This document shows positions 36,301 to 48,832 of a DNA stretch of 64,000 bases, one piece after another. A program made the position numbers and the translations under genes. This DNA is from Pseudisothecium myosuroides (taxonomy: Eukaryota; Streptophyta; Bryopsida; Hypnales; Lembophyllaceae), in NCBI GenBank assembly GCA_951799445.1, contig OX637288.1:45399288-45463287 (forward strand), in the 5' to 3' direction. Under the pieces are notes generated by a model. The model was not told where the DNA came from, made no database searches, and was given only the letters and a program-made list of their open reading frames with translations. Position 1 is the stretch's first letter, and each line of letters starts with the position of its first letter.

Positions 36301-39300
36301 ACGGAACTTGGTTGATTATAAAAGCACGTACCTCGGTTGATGAAGGACGACGCCCACATTGACCCCCATGCTGGCCTCCCGTCGCAACGCTTGCAGTACC
36401 AATCGCGAAGAAGTGCTGTCGAGCCCCGACGTGGGCTCATCCAGAATCAAGAGAGATGGCTCCATCACCATTTCCAGTCCCACATTGACACGCTTCCGTT
36501 GTCCACCGGAGATCCCACGCTTCTCCACAGTCCCGACTGGAGAATCTCGAATGGGTCCCAGTCCCAGGGCCGCAATGATCCGCTCCACCACCAGGACGCG
36601 CTCGCGCTTGGGCATACCCACAGGAAGCCTGGTTGCAGCATTGCAAGCAAAACGCAGTGAGTCTCGGCAACCAAGTCTCACCTTGCTTGCATCTAGAGTC
36701 CAGACAGACTGTCCCCTCGCTACCCTAAACCCTAGAACCTAAAACCCCTCTCTGCAATAGACCCTAAAACCCTAAACCCTGATATGAAATTGTACATTTC
36801 TATTAGGCACTTGCAATTAGCTGCTTGTTATCATGATTGATTTGAAAAACAAGTTCTTCTTTAGACCTGGAAATGGGAGTTACTTCGCAAAATTATTTCA
36901 ATACGTTATTATGGACCCTTCTCCTTTCCTTTCAGTGTTTACATTTCGGGAAATCAATGCTTGTACTCAACTCTGCCTAGATACAGGTATCGGCGCACAT
37001 GCTCGAATGCTCTGACAATGCTCAAATGATCTAGCAACAGGCTGTAGGAGAAATACAACAAAATCTGAGAAATTCATGCATACTCGAGGGGTCGGGTTGC
37101 ATTGGTCCCAAATGTGATCTTCACAAACAACTGCAGTTGCTAAAACCACTGCTAAACGTGCTGAAAATTGCAATCTAGCACAGCGGTATTCACATTCTCT
37201 GTAGCTGTAAATATTTTTGAGTAGAACTTTTGCTACATTTAGCCACATTTGAGAACACTGATCAGGAGGGAGGGATGCCCTAAGCAGCAAGTCAGGAAGA
37301 CAGACAGACAGACAGACTTACCGGTAGCTCGCACTGAACCACAAATTCTCTTCAACAGTGAGATTCCCATGCACAATATCGTCCTGCGGCACAAACCCAA
37401 TAATACTCTTGTACGACTGAATCGAGTCTCTCTTCCCATTAATAAACACCGCCCCCGTGGTCTTACTATGCGTCGCCTTCCCAGCTAACGCATTCAGAAA
37501 CGTCGTCTTCCCCGCTCCCGAAGGTCCCATCACCGCCGTCACCCTCCCATTCGACAGCTTCCCCGTCACGTTGCTCAGGATCTTCTTCCCTGAGCCTTTC
37601 AAGAATAGGGAGAGATCCACGAAGCTCAATTCAATCGGGGGTCTCATTTGGCCCATAAACTGCGATGCGTATCCGCCACTCCCATCGTCTTCCGCATCGA
37701 GGTTGCCACTCCCGAAAGCTTTTTCTTTCTCGATTTGGCCATAGGCGTATGCGAAGATCTGACTCTGGGACTGACGAAGCTCCGTGAGCGAGGAGGATTT
37801 CTTGCCCTTGCCGTCTTTGCTCTTGCGGAGTGGGTCTTTCCCGTCTTTGCTCTTGCGTGAGGTTAAGTCGATGTCGGAGTCGGAGATGAGGATGGGGGGA
37901 GCGGGTATCGGGTCGTAGAGGTCCCCTTCGTCACTGGAGTCGGTGATGGGGATATTGCGAGGCGGGCTCATGAGGATCGGGGCGCCGTTTGTGCTGCCAT
38001 CTTCTTCGGTGATGGTTTCGGACATCAAGCCCAGAGGAGAGAGATGGCTCGGGGCTCCTCGGAAATGGCCGAGCGACTGCAGGAATCATGTCATTCACCG
38101 TGAGTCAGGCAAACCATTCGACATGTAACGTCAGTTCCGTTAGCAGCCCTGAGCCATTTTAACATTTGGTTTAGCTTGCTGTGCCGATAGATATGCGAAG
38201 TGATATGCAAGTTGCATTGCATCCACAAGATTCTGAACCGCATATAACGTCAATTCCGTTCTAAGCCATGAGCCATTTTGACATTTACCTTGTTGTGCCG
38301 ATTGATATGCAAGTTCCATTTCATTCACAACATTGTTCACCACTACGCAAGGATGTCAAACCTTAAACCTGGCTCCCTAAACCCGGCTCCCTAAACCATT
38401 TCAATTCTTTTTTGATTGAGGATTCACAGTACCATTTGATGGACTTGCGCCTATTTAACGAAAATGGCGTTACGTGTGCAACCCTTCTCTGTGGATCGCT
38501 GGTTTCAAGACCTTTACTGACTACTGGATCTGAATGGCTATACATGTACGACTACCGTGGACACGGTTTCAATACGGAACAATCTGGATTCAGATTCGGT
38601 CAATATTCTCTGTTCCAAGGCAGCATATGCAGTTGTAAATCGATCACAAGTTAGACCTAAATGAAGTATTCATAAATTGCGCTGTAACGCAGCTGCAGAG
38701 GGTGTCCTCAGGAACGTCATTCACCTGAAGCTCCTCGTTTCGTTCATTCGTGGGTCTCTTTCGGGAAACGCCCTTGCTGAGCTTGCGGGAGAAATTGGTG
38801 GCTCCTCGCTTGGCAGCGTCTTTGGCCTGCTTCCATCGCTCCAGCCCCGAAATTCTCTCCACGGCCTGCCGTTGCGCCAAGTCTCGGGCCTTGGTCTTGC
38901 GCCTCTTGCGAATGTCCATGAGCCAGTCGAAGCACGTGAACACCAGCAACAGCGTGATGGTCAAAATCGCCTGCAATTGTGCAAGCTCCATCAGTACAAT
39001 GCAGCCAGCCCAGGGTCTGTACATTTGTCATCTCTATCACCACATGAAACACTTCAGTGCTTGCACGATTGCAATTTGGTACGGAACATTTGATATCCCT
39101 AGAGTCTAAATATTTCAATTGATTCTGAGTTAAAGCCACACCACACTTCAAGCACACAGGGGATTCAATATGAGGTCCCTGTGACATTTAGTGAGCGACG
39201 AACCATGCTCAACAGCAAAGGTAGCGATTTTGGGTGTCCCTACCTGACTACTCGACTATGACTACTGTTGATGTTCGGCGCTCAGATGATTAGTTGATTA

Positions 39301-42300
39301 CGTAGAGAATTTTAAGAAGCTATAGACAGCTCTGACCTCAGGGTTTTAATTTACTTGATCTTCATCACCAGGTTTCTAAAGGGTTGCAGGACGAGCGAAA
39401 CTGACGACATGCTGATCGAAATGATAACTGCCTCAATAGAGAATCAATCTTCAAACAACGCCCAATTCCTACGAAGCCTAAACTCAATCATGGAAGGAAA
39501 ATGGAACGATGCAGCCAAATATCAACCATAGTACGTGGAATTCTACTCCATGCTGCATGACGATACAAGTAATGTACTAGCCTGGCGGAAATTATAGGTG
39601 TAAGAATTAGAAAGGAGTCTTACAATGATGAGCCCTCCAACGGCTGTCAGATTCTCCTTCTGACGTTGTTGCCCTGAACACGTCGTCAGCTGGGAGCAAC
39701 CTGTTCAACACGCAACCACAATCGAATTAGTATCAATTAAAGAGATCAGCCTAAGATGATCGCTAAGCTAGGCGGCTAGGCTCTTCAAAAGAAAACTCCA
39801 GACTGATTCGTATTCGCTGAAAGAGCGGAGTGTGAAGTTGGTGAGTGCACTTACGGTCTTCGTTTGTAGAGCCCAGACGGCAGTAGTGTCTGCCAATTTA
39901 CATAAAAACGGCGCAGTCAGATTCATTCAAGCGGACAACTCCACTGGTGTATGCATACAATAGATTGAACTCTCTACACATGGATCCTTTGAAGATAATC
40001 ACCCACAATGCGATCGCCTATTCAACGCATACCCTCATCAAGCTTATGGATCCAATGACTGTGATATCGAAATCCCAGTCAAGGCAAGAGCTAGCACAGA
40101 AGAGCACGATCGGATGGCTAGAAAGAGTCAGAGTGTGACAGAAAACTACCCAACGGTACAGTTTTTGGCCTCGATGGTGGACGGACAGTACTGTCCAGCA
40201 GGGCAGAATATGTTTTGTGTGGAGCCAACATCAGCCCACTTATCAGCTCCTCCACATTGCTGGCCTTGACCTGGCGGCACTTGGTATTCATACCTGCACT
40301 CACATGCCAGCGCACACGTGAATGATTACTGCTGAAGGATGTGCACAGCATCCAAGCAAGCAAGCAAGTAGCATGAGGCTGGAGTAGCAGTACTCACGGA
40401 TCACAGAGCCCCGAGGATTCGTTGAATACGGCTTGAGGACAATAAGCGCCCAACGGGCACGCTGTCAAGACGGGTTCAAAGACGAGCAACGCGGTTAATA
40501 TGGTTAGGAGGGGGATGCAAACAATAGAGTCCGCAGCCGCAGCCCAGACGGACAAACTATCTCAGATTGCAAGGTGCAGTTCTACACTGACTTGTATTTC
40601 ATGCACCATTTTGGCCATTACATTAGCTTATGCCTAGAGATATGCAAATTGATGTGCAAATTGTAATTCATCCACAACATTGTGCACTGCTGAACTAATA
40701 TTTCCACCCCGATCCACTGCCAGTTCCCTAAAATCTTTCGTTTCCTTCCTTTCTTGAGGATTCACTAAGACTCCATTTAAATGGAATTGCGCCAATTTAA
40801 CGAGATTGACGTTTATATGATTAGTAGTTACTTGTTCGGAAGGATGACCACAACTACTTTCAAAGCCCGAGATGGTTTGTTGCATGCCAGGGTAATCCAT
40901 TCAAGCGAGATTAATTTGGACTTACGAATCATGCAAGTGAGACCCCGGGGGCAGAAGAATCCATCACAGCAGGGCAATTTAAAGGACGTGCGCACGGGCA
41001 CTTCCTCACTGTCAAGGCTTCCTGGAATGAGTGTCTGCGCACAAAATCCCGCTTCACAAGCGGCGTTCCAACTGGAACCGTTGCAATTCAGGTTGGGTTT
41101 GGGCTTGTCCAAATTCTTGATGTTGTCGAAGTACAACTTCACCTCCGCCAACACGCACAAGCGCTCCAACATGGTGCCCTCTGGACAGACCAAGCCACCC
41201 GAAGTCAGCTTGTTTCCACTACTAGAATTTCGAGGGTTTAGCAACGTTTTACAGCAACGTTTTGGCAACATCTAACACTTTGGAACAGGCTCGAACAACG
41301 TCTTTAATAGACATGCAAATTTTGGACCATGCTTCAGCATTCAGCAAAAATAATCCAATAGATTGTTCACTTTGGGTAACGTTCGTTTAGTAGCAAAGTT
41401 GAAGGTCAACTGTAGAGTCACGTTTAGTGATACCAGTAACGTTCAACCGTTGTTACAAACATTCTGTGGCGGCTGAATATAACATATGCTATAGCTATAA
41501 GAATTAAGGCCCTACTAAGGTGACTTCAGAATTAGGTCATTCATGTCCCGAACTTGAAGTGTAACACAATGAAAATAATGACTTAGGAAAGCCCCCTAAC
41601 TTAGTACGAGTCAGTCACATAACGTTGAGAAAACTTGCCAAACTGCAATCTCCTGAATGGAGATACTAACAACGTATTATATTCAACCACATCAATGAAA
41701 AAGTGAAACAATCTTGGGCGAACTGTAAGCGTGGAAATAGGAACCGCTGGACCTAGATAAAAGAAATTCGACATAGATGGATGCTTTACCAGAATCCAGA
41801 AAACATTTATTCAGAAAAGGAGCATTCGAATCAAACCCGAACACTTCGTTCCTCTCCCTCTCCCTGCACACAAGCCCCACCAATCGAATGAAAAAGTATT
41901 AGCTGCTGCTGCTACTAATGATACCCTTGCCATCAACAAGTTTATTTCTGGATGTGATCCACAGATGGAGCAATGCCAACCTGAATGTCGCAACAGTCGT
42001 GTGAAGAATATGAGATCCGGCCTCATTCATAGGAGAGCGAGAACTGCGAATCCTATCTGTGCGACTTCAACCAAAACATCTGGACACCCTAATCAAACAT
42101 TAAAATTTTCAAATTGGGATAATAATGCTTGTCTGTTTTTCACTTCTATTCAAGGAATAATATCAACTCCCATCCGCCTGAGTCTACGAGCTTCGTATTA
42201 AACCTATGTCGGTGAAACCGCCATTGCAACTTTCCACTGCAACAACACTGGTGAACGAAAGGTCGATTTCAATAAACTGAAGGTATTCCATTACTTTGTT

Positions 42301-43036
42301 ACCTTTCGGAACACCGGATCTGAAATATAAATTCATACCAATCCTAGATGTTAGACCTTTATGTACATATCTGTCACAATTTTGGCGCCGGAATCGTGCC
42401 ACTATAACGAAATTGACGTTTCCATCGAAATTATGATCCTAACTAGCACCAGTTTAGAAACTGCTGTAATCGAAATAGAGTTCTCCCATACCACCCAACA
42501 CCCACGAGTGTCCAATTCACAGTCCGATTACTTTCCCAGATTCAAAGATTTCTTGATACTAGTTGAAGTTACAGAGAAGAATCCAGTCAGTATGGAAATT
42601 GGACAAAAGTCCATTTCTTTCCAAATTCCATTCCTAGTGTATCCTGAACTATCATCACTGCACATTGACTATGAAAATTTTCAAAAATCTGATGAACATA
42701 TTGAATTTCTCCTTTGGTTGAGATCACTTACCCGTTGGTGATGCAGAAGCTGTACTTCTCTTGAAGTCTGGTGGTGATGTTTTTCGACATGTCCTGCAGC
42801 TGCTGATACACCAGCTGCTGCGCAGCATCGGTGGAAGCGCCAGGCGGACTCTCGTAGCCCGGGGGGTACGCAAAGCCGGGAGGCACAGTATAGTCCCCTG
42901 GCGGTGGCAAAACTCCTGGTGGAGGCAAAACAGTTGTTGCAGGCGGTGGGAACTGGGCTTGCACCCCAAACAAAAGACCCAGAATCTGACAGTAGAATAC
43001 CAGAAGCGCTCCCCACGGTTTGTGCATCCTGGCCAT
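33388..43036 (-). CDS. ABC transporter G family, ABCG24/28 type
   Basis: Half-size ABCG exporter with an unusual secreted-side N-terminal domain; the substrate is unknown. Fourteen exons: 43036-42732, 41221-40926, 40461-40398, 40293-40150, 39889-39855, 39700-39624, 38970-38725, 38076-37322, 36628-36332, 35395-34910, 34673-34525, 34349-34060, 33947-33817 and 33553-33388. They join in phase to 1146 residues, close to the roughly 1100 of Arabidopsis ABCG24/28. Order: signal peptide, proline-rich stretch, Cys-rich domain ([26 protein letters not shown]), membrane helix in exon 7, basic linker, then the nucleotide-binding domain. Walker A is GPSGAGKTT at 573-581, the signature ISGGQ at 680-684 and Walker B LLILDEP at 700. 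HQPSYGLF spans a splice junction. The C-terminal membrane domain includes FYFFSNPRS. The linker holds a KSKDGK duplication. All key residues are intact. Confidence 0.95.
35660..35877. mobile_element. MITE-like repeat in transporter intron (copy A)
   Basis: Begins CTAGAATTTGGAGGGT and ends GGGTGAATTCCAGTAG. It shares an ordered set of blocks with 41222-41480, such as CAGCAACGTTC, TACAAA(T/C)(G/A)TTC and AACGTTGAA-like stretches. It lies between transporter exons 9 and 10. Confidence 0.6.
36721..36781. repeat. interstitial CCCTAAA (telomere-type) repeats
   Basis: Degenerate copies of CCCTAAA and CCCTAGAA fill about 60 bases of a transporter intron. The unit is the plant-type telomere repeat. 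The array is short and imperfect, consistent with an interstitial telomeric tract or clustered telo-box motifs rather than a chromosome end. Confidence 0.65.
38126..38473. mobile_element. MITE-like element with internal duplication, transporter intron
   Basis: Starts TAACGTCAGTTCCGTTA and ends TAACGAAAATGGCGTTA, which are imperfect inverted repeats. The first 115 bases are repeated directly from 38245 (TAACGTCAATTCCGTT). Blocks such as GATATGCAA, CATCCACAA and GAGGATTCAC recur in 40604-40814. Confidence 0.65.
40604..40814. mobile_element. related MITE-like element, transporter intron
   Basis: Shares with 38126-38473 the blocks CCATTTTG, GATATGCAA, CATCCACAACATTGT, TTGAGGATTCAC and a right end AACGAGATTGACGTT. 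It lies between transporter exons 2 and 3. The left end is less clear. Confidence 0.55.
41222..41480. mobile_element. MITE-like repeat abutting transporter exon 2 (copy B)
   Basis: Related to copy A at 35660. Its terminal CTAGAATTT begins exactly where transporter exon 2 ends on the plus strand, so on the minus strand the AAATTCTAG terminus supplies the AG acceptor for that exon. Confidence 0.6.
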
Positions 43037-44850
43037 GTCGACTCTGGGAAAAGCGTCGCGGGAATCAGCGATTGGAGCTGGAGTTGCGTCGCCCTAATTA
43101 AATCACATTGATGCCACCCGAGTCATGGATATCGTCGCAGCCCTGCGCTTCGAAGCTCTCGAGAAGTTCTGGATTCCGTGAGCGTGAGACCTACTAAGCA
43201 AGATCACCTTTTATTCCGGGTCATAGAACTCTTCTGACCCTGTTGTACAAACTGGTATATCTGCAGTCTTGCAGTGAAGTCCCCATTGCGAACCTGAAAG
43301 CTCTAACTCAATGCAGCCCCTGTCTGCCTTCCCCTGGTGATTGAATCCCAATGCTAAGAACGTAACGGCATATTCCAAAATGGGAAACCCCTATGCTTGC
43401 TTCCCTTGCTTCGAAATGGATTGAAATCTGCAAATGGGCTCAGCGACGGGGTTGATGTGCAGTCCCGGAGGTCTTCCTGGAGACTCTTCCCTTGCTAGAT
43501 CCCCTTTCCCGCAGCTGCAGTGCAGTGGAAATATAAAAAGCCTAGAAAGTCGTCGCCAGCACCACAACTGCAACGCACGAGGCTCCTCTTCTCTCGCCGT
43601 ATTTCCCGCCCCGTGAATCTGCGAACTCCACAGAACCGACCGACAGAGTACTATCCCGAGTCCGCAAGATCGATTACGGTAGAGGAAGCCCCCGCAGTCC
43701 CACTCAGTCTAGCTGAATCATACACGACCTGCGCAGCAATACTGAGCATAGCTCCGAAAAGCAACCAGTTTGCCCCAAACGCCAGTTCGCTAGCTCGCTC
43801 GCCCCGATTCCGGGCCTGAATCGAAGGAAGATTTGGAATGAGAATAAAAACTGCGAAGGCGTCGTCGAGGTACCAGATCCCCGCGGGTAGTGAATCAAGC
43901 AAGTGACACCAGACCTGTCCCGCTACGACTCATGCAACCGGACGAAGACTCACACAGGATCCCGCCGACAACCCAGTCACGCATGCAAATCCCACTCACA
44001 GAACGAGGGAGATCGAAGTTCCAGTCACTTACCTTGCATCACAGCGGCACATTCGATTCGCTCAGCTGTCTCTCTCTCTCTCTCCAGAAGCAACTCAGAC
44101 ACCTGCGGTATCGCAGACGGTATGTATCATCGTTAAGTTCCCCCGAGGCTAACCAGCCGAGAAGCCGAGAAGCCGAGAAGAGAAGCGAAATCCTGGAAAA
44201 GGAAAGTTCGCAAGGGAACTGATCAACAACTGATCGAATTGACTGAAGCCGGCCAGCTGGAAGGATTTGTCCGTCGGGGACGCTTCTAGCTGCCTCGAAC
44301 AGCCGGAACCTGCGCTTCAGTTGGGTTCCCGTGAGTCCCGACGCCGAGGCTCACGCCTTACCGCCTGAATCCTTTATTGAATTTTTGCATATTTTGGCTT
44401 ACAACTTTCCAAACATATCTTATTTTCCTCTAATTCATGAAATAGAAAGTGAGGTTTCTAAACAGAAAATGTGGTTTTAAAAGTCAACCATTGGATTAGA
44501 CAAATGAGAAGTTCTGTGGTCAAGAAAGCCCTTGGAATCTCTCTGTTCATGGTCCACATTTGGACTTCGGAGCGCTAAGAGGTTGAAAGGTACTGAGGTC
44601 GAAATTCCCTGGGCGAGTCAGTTGCACTGATTATTGCTGCAGTGAGCCTAGATCTGGGGATTCGGGGCTGTGCGGGGAGCTTGGCTGCATCTGAACAGAC
44701 GAGACGACGCGCAATCGCGAGGAAGACGCCGACATGCGCGCGACCGGAGGCCGACTGATGGGGGTCATGGGGACTCCGGGTGGGCTCCATCCGAGATCGA
44801 TGACCAGAGCTAGAAGTCACCCAGCTATTTCTTCACTCATGCCGTGATAC
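43037..44850. other. GC-richer upstream region of the transporter gene
   Basis: Clearly richer in GC than the rest of the desert, with a short CT run near 44070. It probably contains the transporter promoter and 5' UTR. Open frames on both strands have no recognisable domain. A minus-strand frame at 44575-44820 was considered and not supported. Confidence 0.5.
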
Positions 44851-44853
44851 TTA

Positions 44854-45349
44854 GGGCCGGTTTACACCAAGGTCAGAGGTTCTCTTGAATTATCAAAGGA
44901 GGGATTGGTGGAGAGATTGACGTGGTCCAAGTTGGGTTTACACTTTGGCCATGATCCATGTCATTTTTAATGAATGAAAAGTCTACTTGGAATCCTACAT
45001 GGCCAAAGCAGATAATGTTTTGCCGGTTTCTAGGAGCTTTTTTCTTGACCACCTCTTTGAGGTAGGCCTAACAAATTTCTAGGAGACCGTGGCATGTTAG
45101 AACCTCACAACCATAGATTTTTTTATTTAATTATTCTTGTGGTTGACAACGTCAGATCTAATAGTAAATAGATTTGGCCCACGTATGGTCTCTCTTGGGT
45201 TTATACCGAGACCATGCAAAGTGTCGTTACTGTTTTCGTCTTGGGCTCTTGCTAAGTTGCTTTTGCATGGTCACATGACTTACATTTAATGAAGTCGGGT
45301 ACTTTGGAATACTTTTGGCCCTTGGTCTGGCCCTAGTGTAAACCGACCC
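44854..45349. mobile_element. Harbinger/Tourist-like MITE
   Basis: The left end GGGCCGGTTTACAC and right end GTGTAAACCGACCC are inverted repeats around 496 bases. TTA is duplicated at both edges (44851-44853 and 45350-45352). TTA duplications with GGG... termini fit PIF/Harbinger-type MITEs. No transposase is present. Confidence 0.8.
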
Positions 45350-45576
45350 TTAGTTGATAGTCTATATCAAAACTAGGTGATATCTAGATAAAATTTGGTT
45401 TTTAATCTTAATATAAAGTAATAATCTAAGCTAATTTGACTAAAAAAAATGAAAATTTCTTTTACAAAAAATAGACAACATCCGTTGGTTGTCCATGCAT
45501 AAAAAAAAACATTGATAGCGATTGTGTCACTCAGTCAATGGTTTTAAGTTTTCCAAAATTATCAGGGTGGTTGCTA

Positions 45577-45682
45577 GAAAGACCGACCGGTTTTTGTAGT
45601 GTTTTCCATAGTACTCACTTTTTCTTTCGGAAAGACCGACTGGTTTTTGTAGTGTTTTCCATAGTACTCACTTTTTCTTTCG
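45577..45682. repeat. two tandem 53-bp units
   Basis: GAAAGACCGAC(C/T)GGTTTTTG through CACTTTTTCTTTCG appears twice with a period of 53 bases and a single visible difference, so the duplication is recent. Confidence 0.9.
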
Positions 45683-46934
45683 GGAGTATTGTATGATTAG
45701 AAAAAAAAAAAATTTAAATGTAAAAAATATTTTTCATGTATAAACCTTTAAGAAGAAGGTACCCTAAGAAGGAAAAGCATAGAAAAAATCTCTAAGTAGG
45801 AGAACTAGAAAAGTCTCATGAACTAGCAAAATTGCAGAAAAATAGGTCCTTTCACATTTTAATTTGTAAAAAATAGGAAAAGAAATTTTTGAAGAAACTT
45901 AAAATTGGCCATTTGGGAGAACTTTATAATGAAAGATTTCGCCAAAAGAATGATCTCAAAACCATCTTCAATGTTCAGAAGTGTGCGCGCAAGAGAGCCC
46001 TGTTTGCACGCATGTGGAGGACATAAAATACTGTTTTCTTAAATTTCCTCTAGTAGGCATATGTGTCCCTAGTGTAAGAATAGACCACAGAAATTTCAGC
46101 TCTAGATCATTAATTTTGGGTACTCCCAAGTACTAAAAACCCCTAAACCGTAAAGTGTGATAAATTAGCCAAAATTAAAATTAAATATAAAATTATTTTT
46201 GAAAATTTCTGAAAAATAAGGGATCTAATTACTATCATATTAACCACCTTCAATAAAAATTTCAAATTAATCGGGCTCATGCTTCAAAAGTTATAGCAAA
46301 TGACAACTTTGTCAATCCAAGTGTGACGCAAAATAGTACTAGTCTTTCCTACAACCACCCATCAATCCAAATTGCTATACTCTTGAAAAGAGTCAGAGAA
46401 GTGACTCCAACCTTTTTTTATAGGTTGGTATAAATTACAAGCATGTCTATACCCTTGAATTTTCCATAGTTATGTTTGTAGGAGGTTCCATGTTCATTGA
46501 TAAAATTGTGGGAAATTACTATATTTGATACGTATTGAGCTAGTATTTCCTAATTTACTACTATAGCAAATCGATTGATTGTCTATAATATTTTATGTAA
46601 AACAATAAAGACGATGAAGACTAGAAGTGTCTGATGAACAATTTTTAAAGGAACTTTAATTAGAAGAATGCAACTATTTGGCTATTCATCCTGGAATCTA
46701 ACCACTTTTAGTAGCCTACCTTGGTCATAAACTCATAGGACTACATCCTTCCAAGGTTGATGATATTAGCCAAAAAAATTCTCTTTTAATTATTTGTTTG
46801 ATATTTAAGTTTTAAAAAAATCATCAGACGACCTATTTTCTACCATTGGACACCAAATACACTGCATAGCTACTTAAAATTTGAAAGGTTGAAAAATTAG
46901 TTGGCTTCTAAAATTCCACAAAAATGATGAACTA
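45683..46934. other. AT-rich intergenic DNA
   Basis: No gene is seen. A stretch near 46610-46760 resembles the interior of the TTAA-flanked element at 14654, sharing ATGCAACTATT-like blocks, CTACCTTGGTCAT and CATCCTTCCAAGGTTGA. It may be a decayed copy. Confidence 0.45.
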
Positions 46935-48832
46935 TTAACCCCTCACCGCCCAAGGCCGTTTTGGGTTCAAAAACATCACTGCTTCTGAAGTGATATAGAT
47001 CTAAATGTCACTAAGCTATAGAGATCTTAATCGTACAATCTTGTAGTGTACATGTTGTAAATGATGTGTATCAAATTTGAAGTCATTTGACCAAATAGAT
47101 TGCGAGATTATAATGTTTTAAGTGTTGAAAAATGATGCTGAAGTTTTCCTAAAAACACATTTAGAGGCGAAATTTGATTTCTTAACCCCTAAAGTTCCGA
47201 GGCCTATTTTTTGCCAAAAAACACTCAAAACTGCCATTTCTATAGCAAAGAGTAAAAAAACATTTTAATTATTTTTTTTCACATCTAACCGTAGGATCTT
47301 ATACCTAATTGGTATAAGAATGTGTGGAAAAAATTTCAGAATTTTTGACCGCACAGATTGCAAGATATCTGCATTTAAAGTGGAAAAAACAAGTTTTTCA
47401 GCACATTGCAGGACCAGATTTTTTGACTTTAAACATTTTTAACTTAAAATTTTTGCACTACAGCGTTTTGAGCTTTAAATCTTTATAGTGGAGAATTGAG
47501 TTGAGAGTCTTGGAAAAAAAAAAAGATCAAATAAACTTAATTATCATTCTTAAAAAAATTGTTAAGTAGAAGTAGGTATAAGATAGAAGGAAAATCTAAA
47601 ATATTAATATATTTTAGATGGAATTGAAATGCACTAATCCCAATGGTGAGATTGTTCTAGCAAGTAAACTAAACCACTCAAAAAAAAAAATTGATAAATT
47701 ACAAAAATTGCATTCCGAAATGCATCCTACAAGTTATTTTTTTCAAGAAGATGCTCTAACTGCCCGAAAAACAAGAATGTCCATAACTTCCTCATAACGA
47801 ATCCAAATGAGATGAATCAAAGCTTTCCAGATAGATAAAAATATAATCTATGAGAAAAAAAATATTAAAAAAAAAAATTCAAAATTTTGCAAAATTTTTT
47901 TGCTGCCCCCCGTCCCCACGCCTTCCAAGAAATGGCATAATTTCTTGCTCAAAGGTCCGATTTCAAATTTTTTTTCTGACACGTACCTCTCTCAATTCTT
48001 CATGTTTACAAAAAGTTTAAAAAAATTAGGAGAAAATTTCAGCCCGTAGGTACCTGCCCCAAGTCCCATTTGTCCCCCGAATGGACAATGGTCCTTTAGG
48101 GGTTAACCTAATCAAATGAAAAAAATTTAATTGTAAAGTGATTCAAAACCAGCATACAAATACATTGATGAAAAAAATATCATTCAATTGACTCAATGTG
48201 CTTGCAAAATAGCTTGCAAATGTCAAAAAATAGGCAAGAAAAGTTGCAGAAAACACAGACGAGGCTGAACCTCCTTCTACTAAAATGCTTCTCAGTCATT
48301 CATATCCTCTTTGATTGATATGAAATTTTAGCCACACAAACTAGACTAGTATGCGCAACTTTCTAAGAAAAATTTATTGAAAACGGACACTGTATGAAGA
48401 AGATATAAGCCGCCGAAGTTCAATGTAGTCCAAGAATGCCGGGATTTTGAATTTCGAATTGCTCCCAAACATTCAAAACAACTTGGATTGACGTGAAAAT
48501 TTTACCACAATAACTAGACTTCAAGGGGAATAAAACCCAACAAATTTTATTATAATCGAACAACGGATGAAGGAGATACAAGCCCCCAAAGTTGAAGCCA
48601 TGAATTGCACTTTCGTGAATCAAATTGAACCTGTGAACTTCGACTGGCTTGCAAAAAATCATTACCTCTTGGATTGATCTGAAAATTTTACCACACAAAC
48701 TAGAAGAGAAGGCGCAAATTTCTCATTAAGTTTTATTGAATTTGGACATCAGATGCAAAAGTTACAATACTTTGAATTGGACTTGAAACTGTGTGAGGAC
48801 ACTTTTGGGCCCCTTGGGAAGTGAAGGGTTAA
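46935..48832. mobile_element. TTAA-flanked element, 1.9 kb, containing a second element
   Basis: The left end CCCCTCACCGCCCAAGGCC and right end GGCCCCTTGGGAAGTGAAGGG are inverted repeats, with TTAA on both sides, enclosing 1890 bases. A second TTAA-flanked element lies at 47182-48106. Outside the nested element the interior shows repeated phrases (GAAAATTTTACCACA, ACTAGACT), hinting at internal duplication. No transposase frame was found. Confidence 0.7.
47182..48106. mobile_element. TTAA-flanked element nested in 46935-48832
   Basis: The left end CCCCTAAAGTTCCGAGGCC and right end CCTTTAGGGG are inverted repeats, with TTAA at 47182-47185 and 48103-48106. Part of the interior is the complement of the element at 28041-28625. 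Non-coding. Confidence 0.7.

Noticed and set aside
36337..36742. Plus-strand open frames over transporter exon 9
   Set aside because: Antisense to the ABC signature and Walker B exon; shadow frames.
44575..44820. Minus-strand 81-codon GC-rich frame
   Set aside because: Composition alone explains the open frame; no domain or splice link to the transporter was found.
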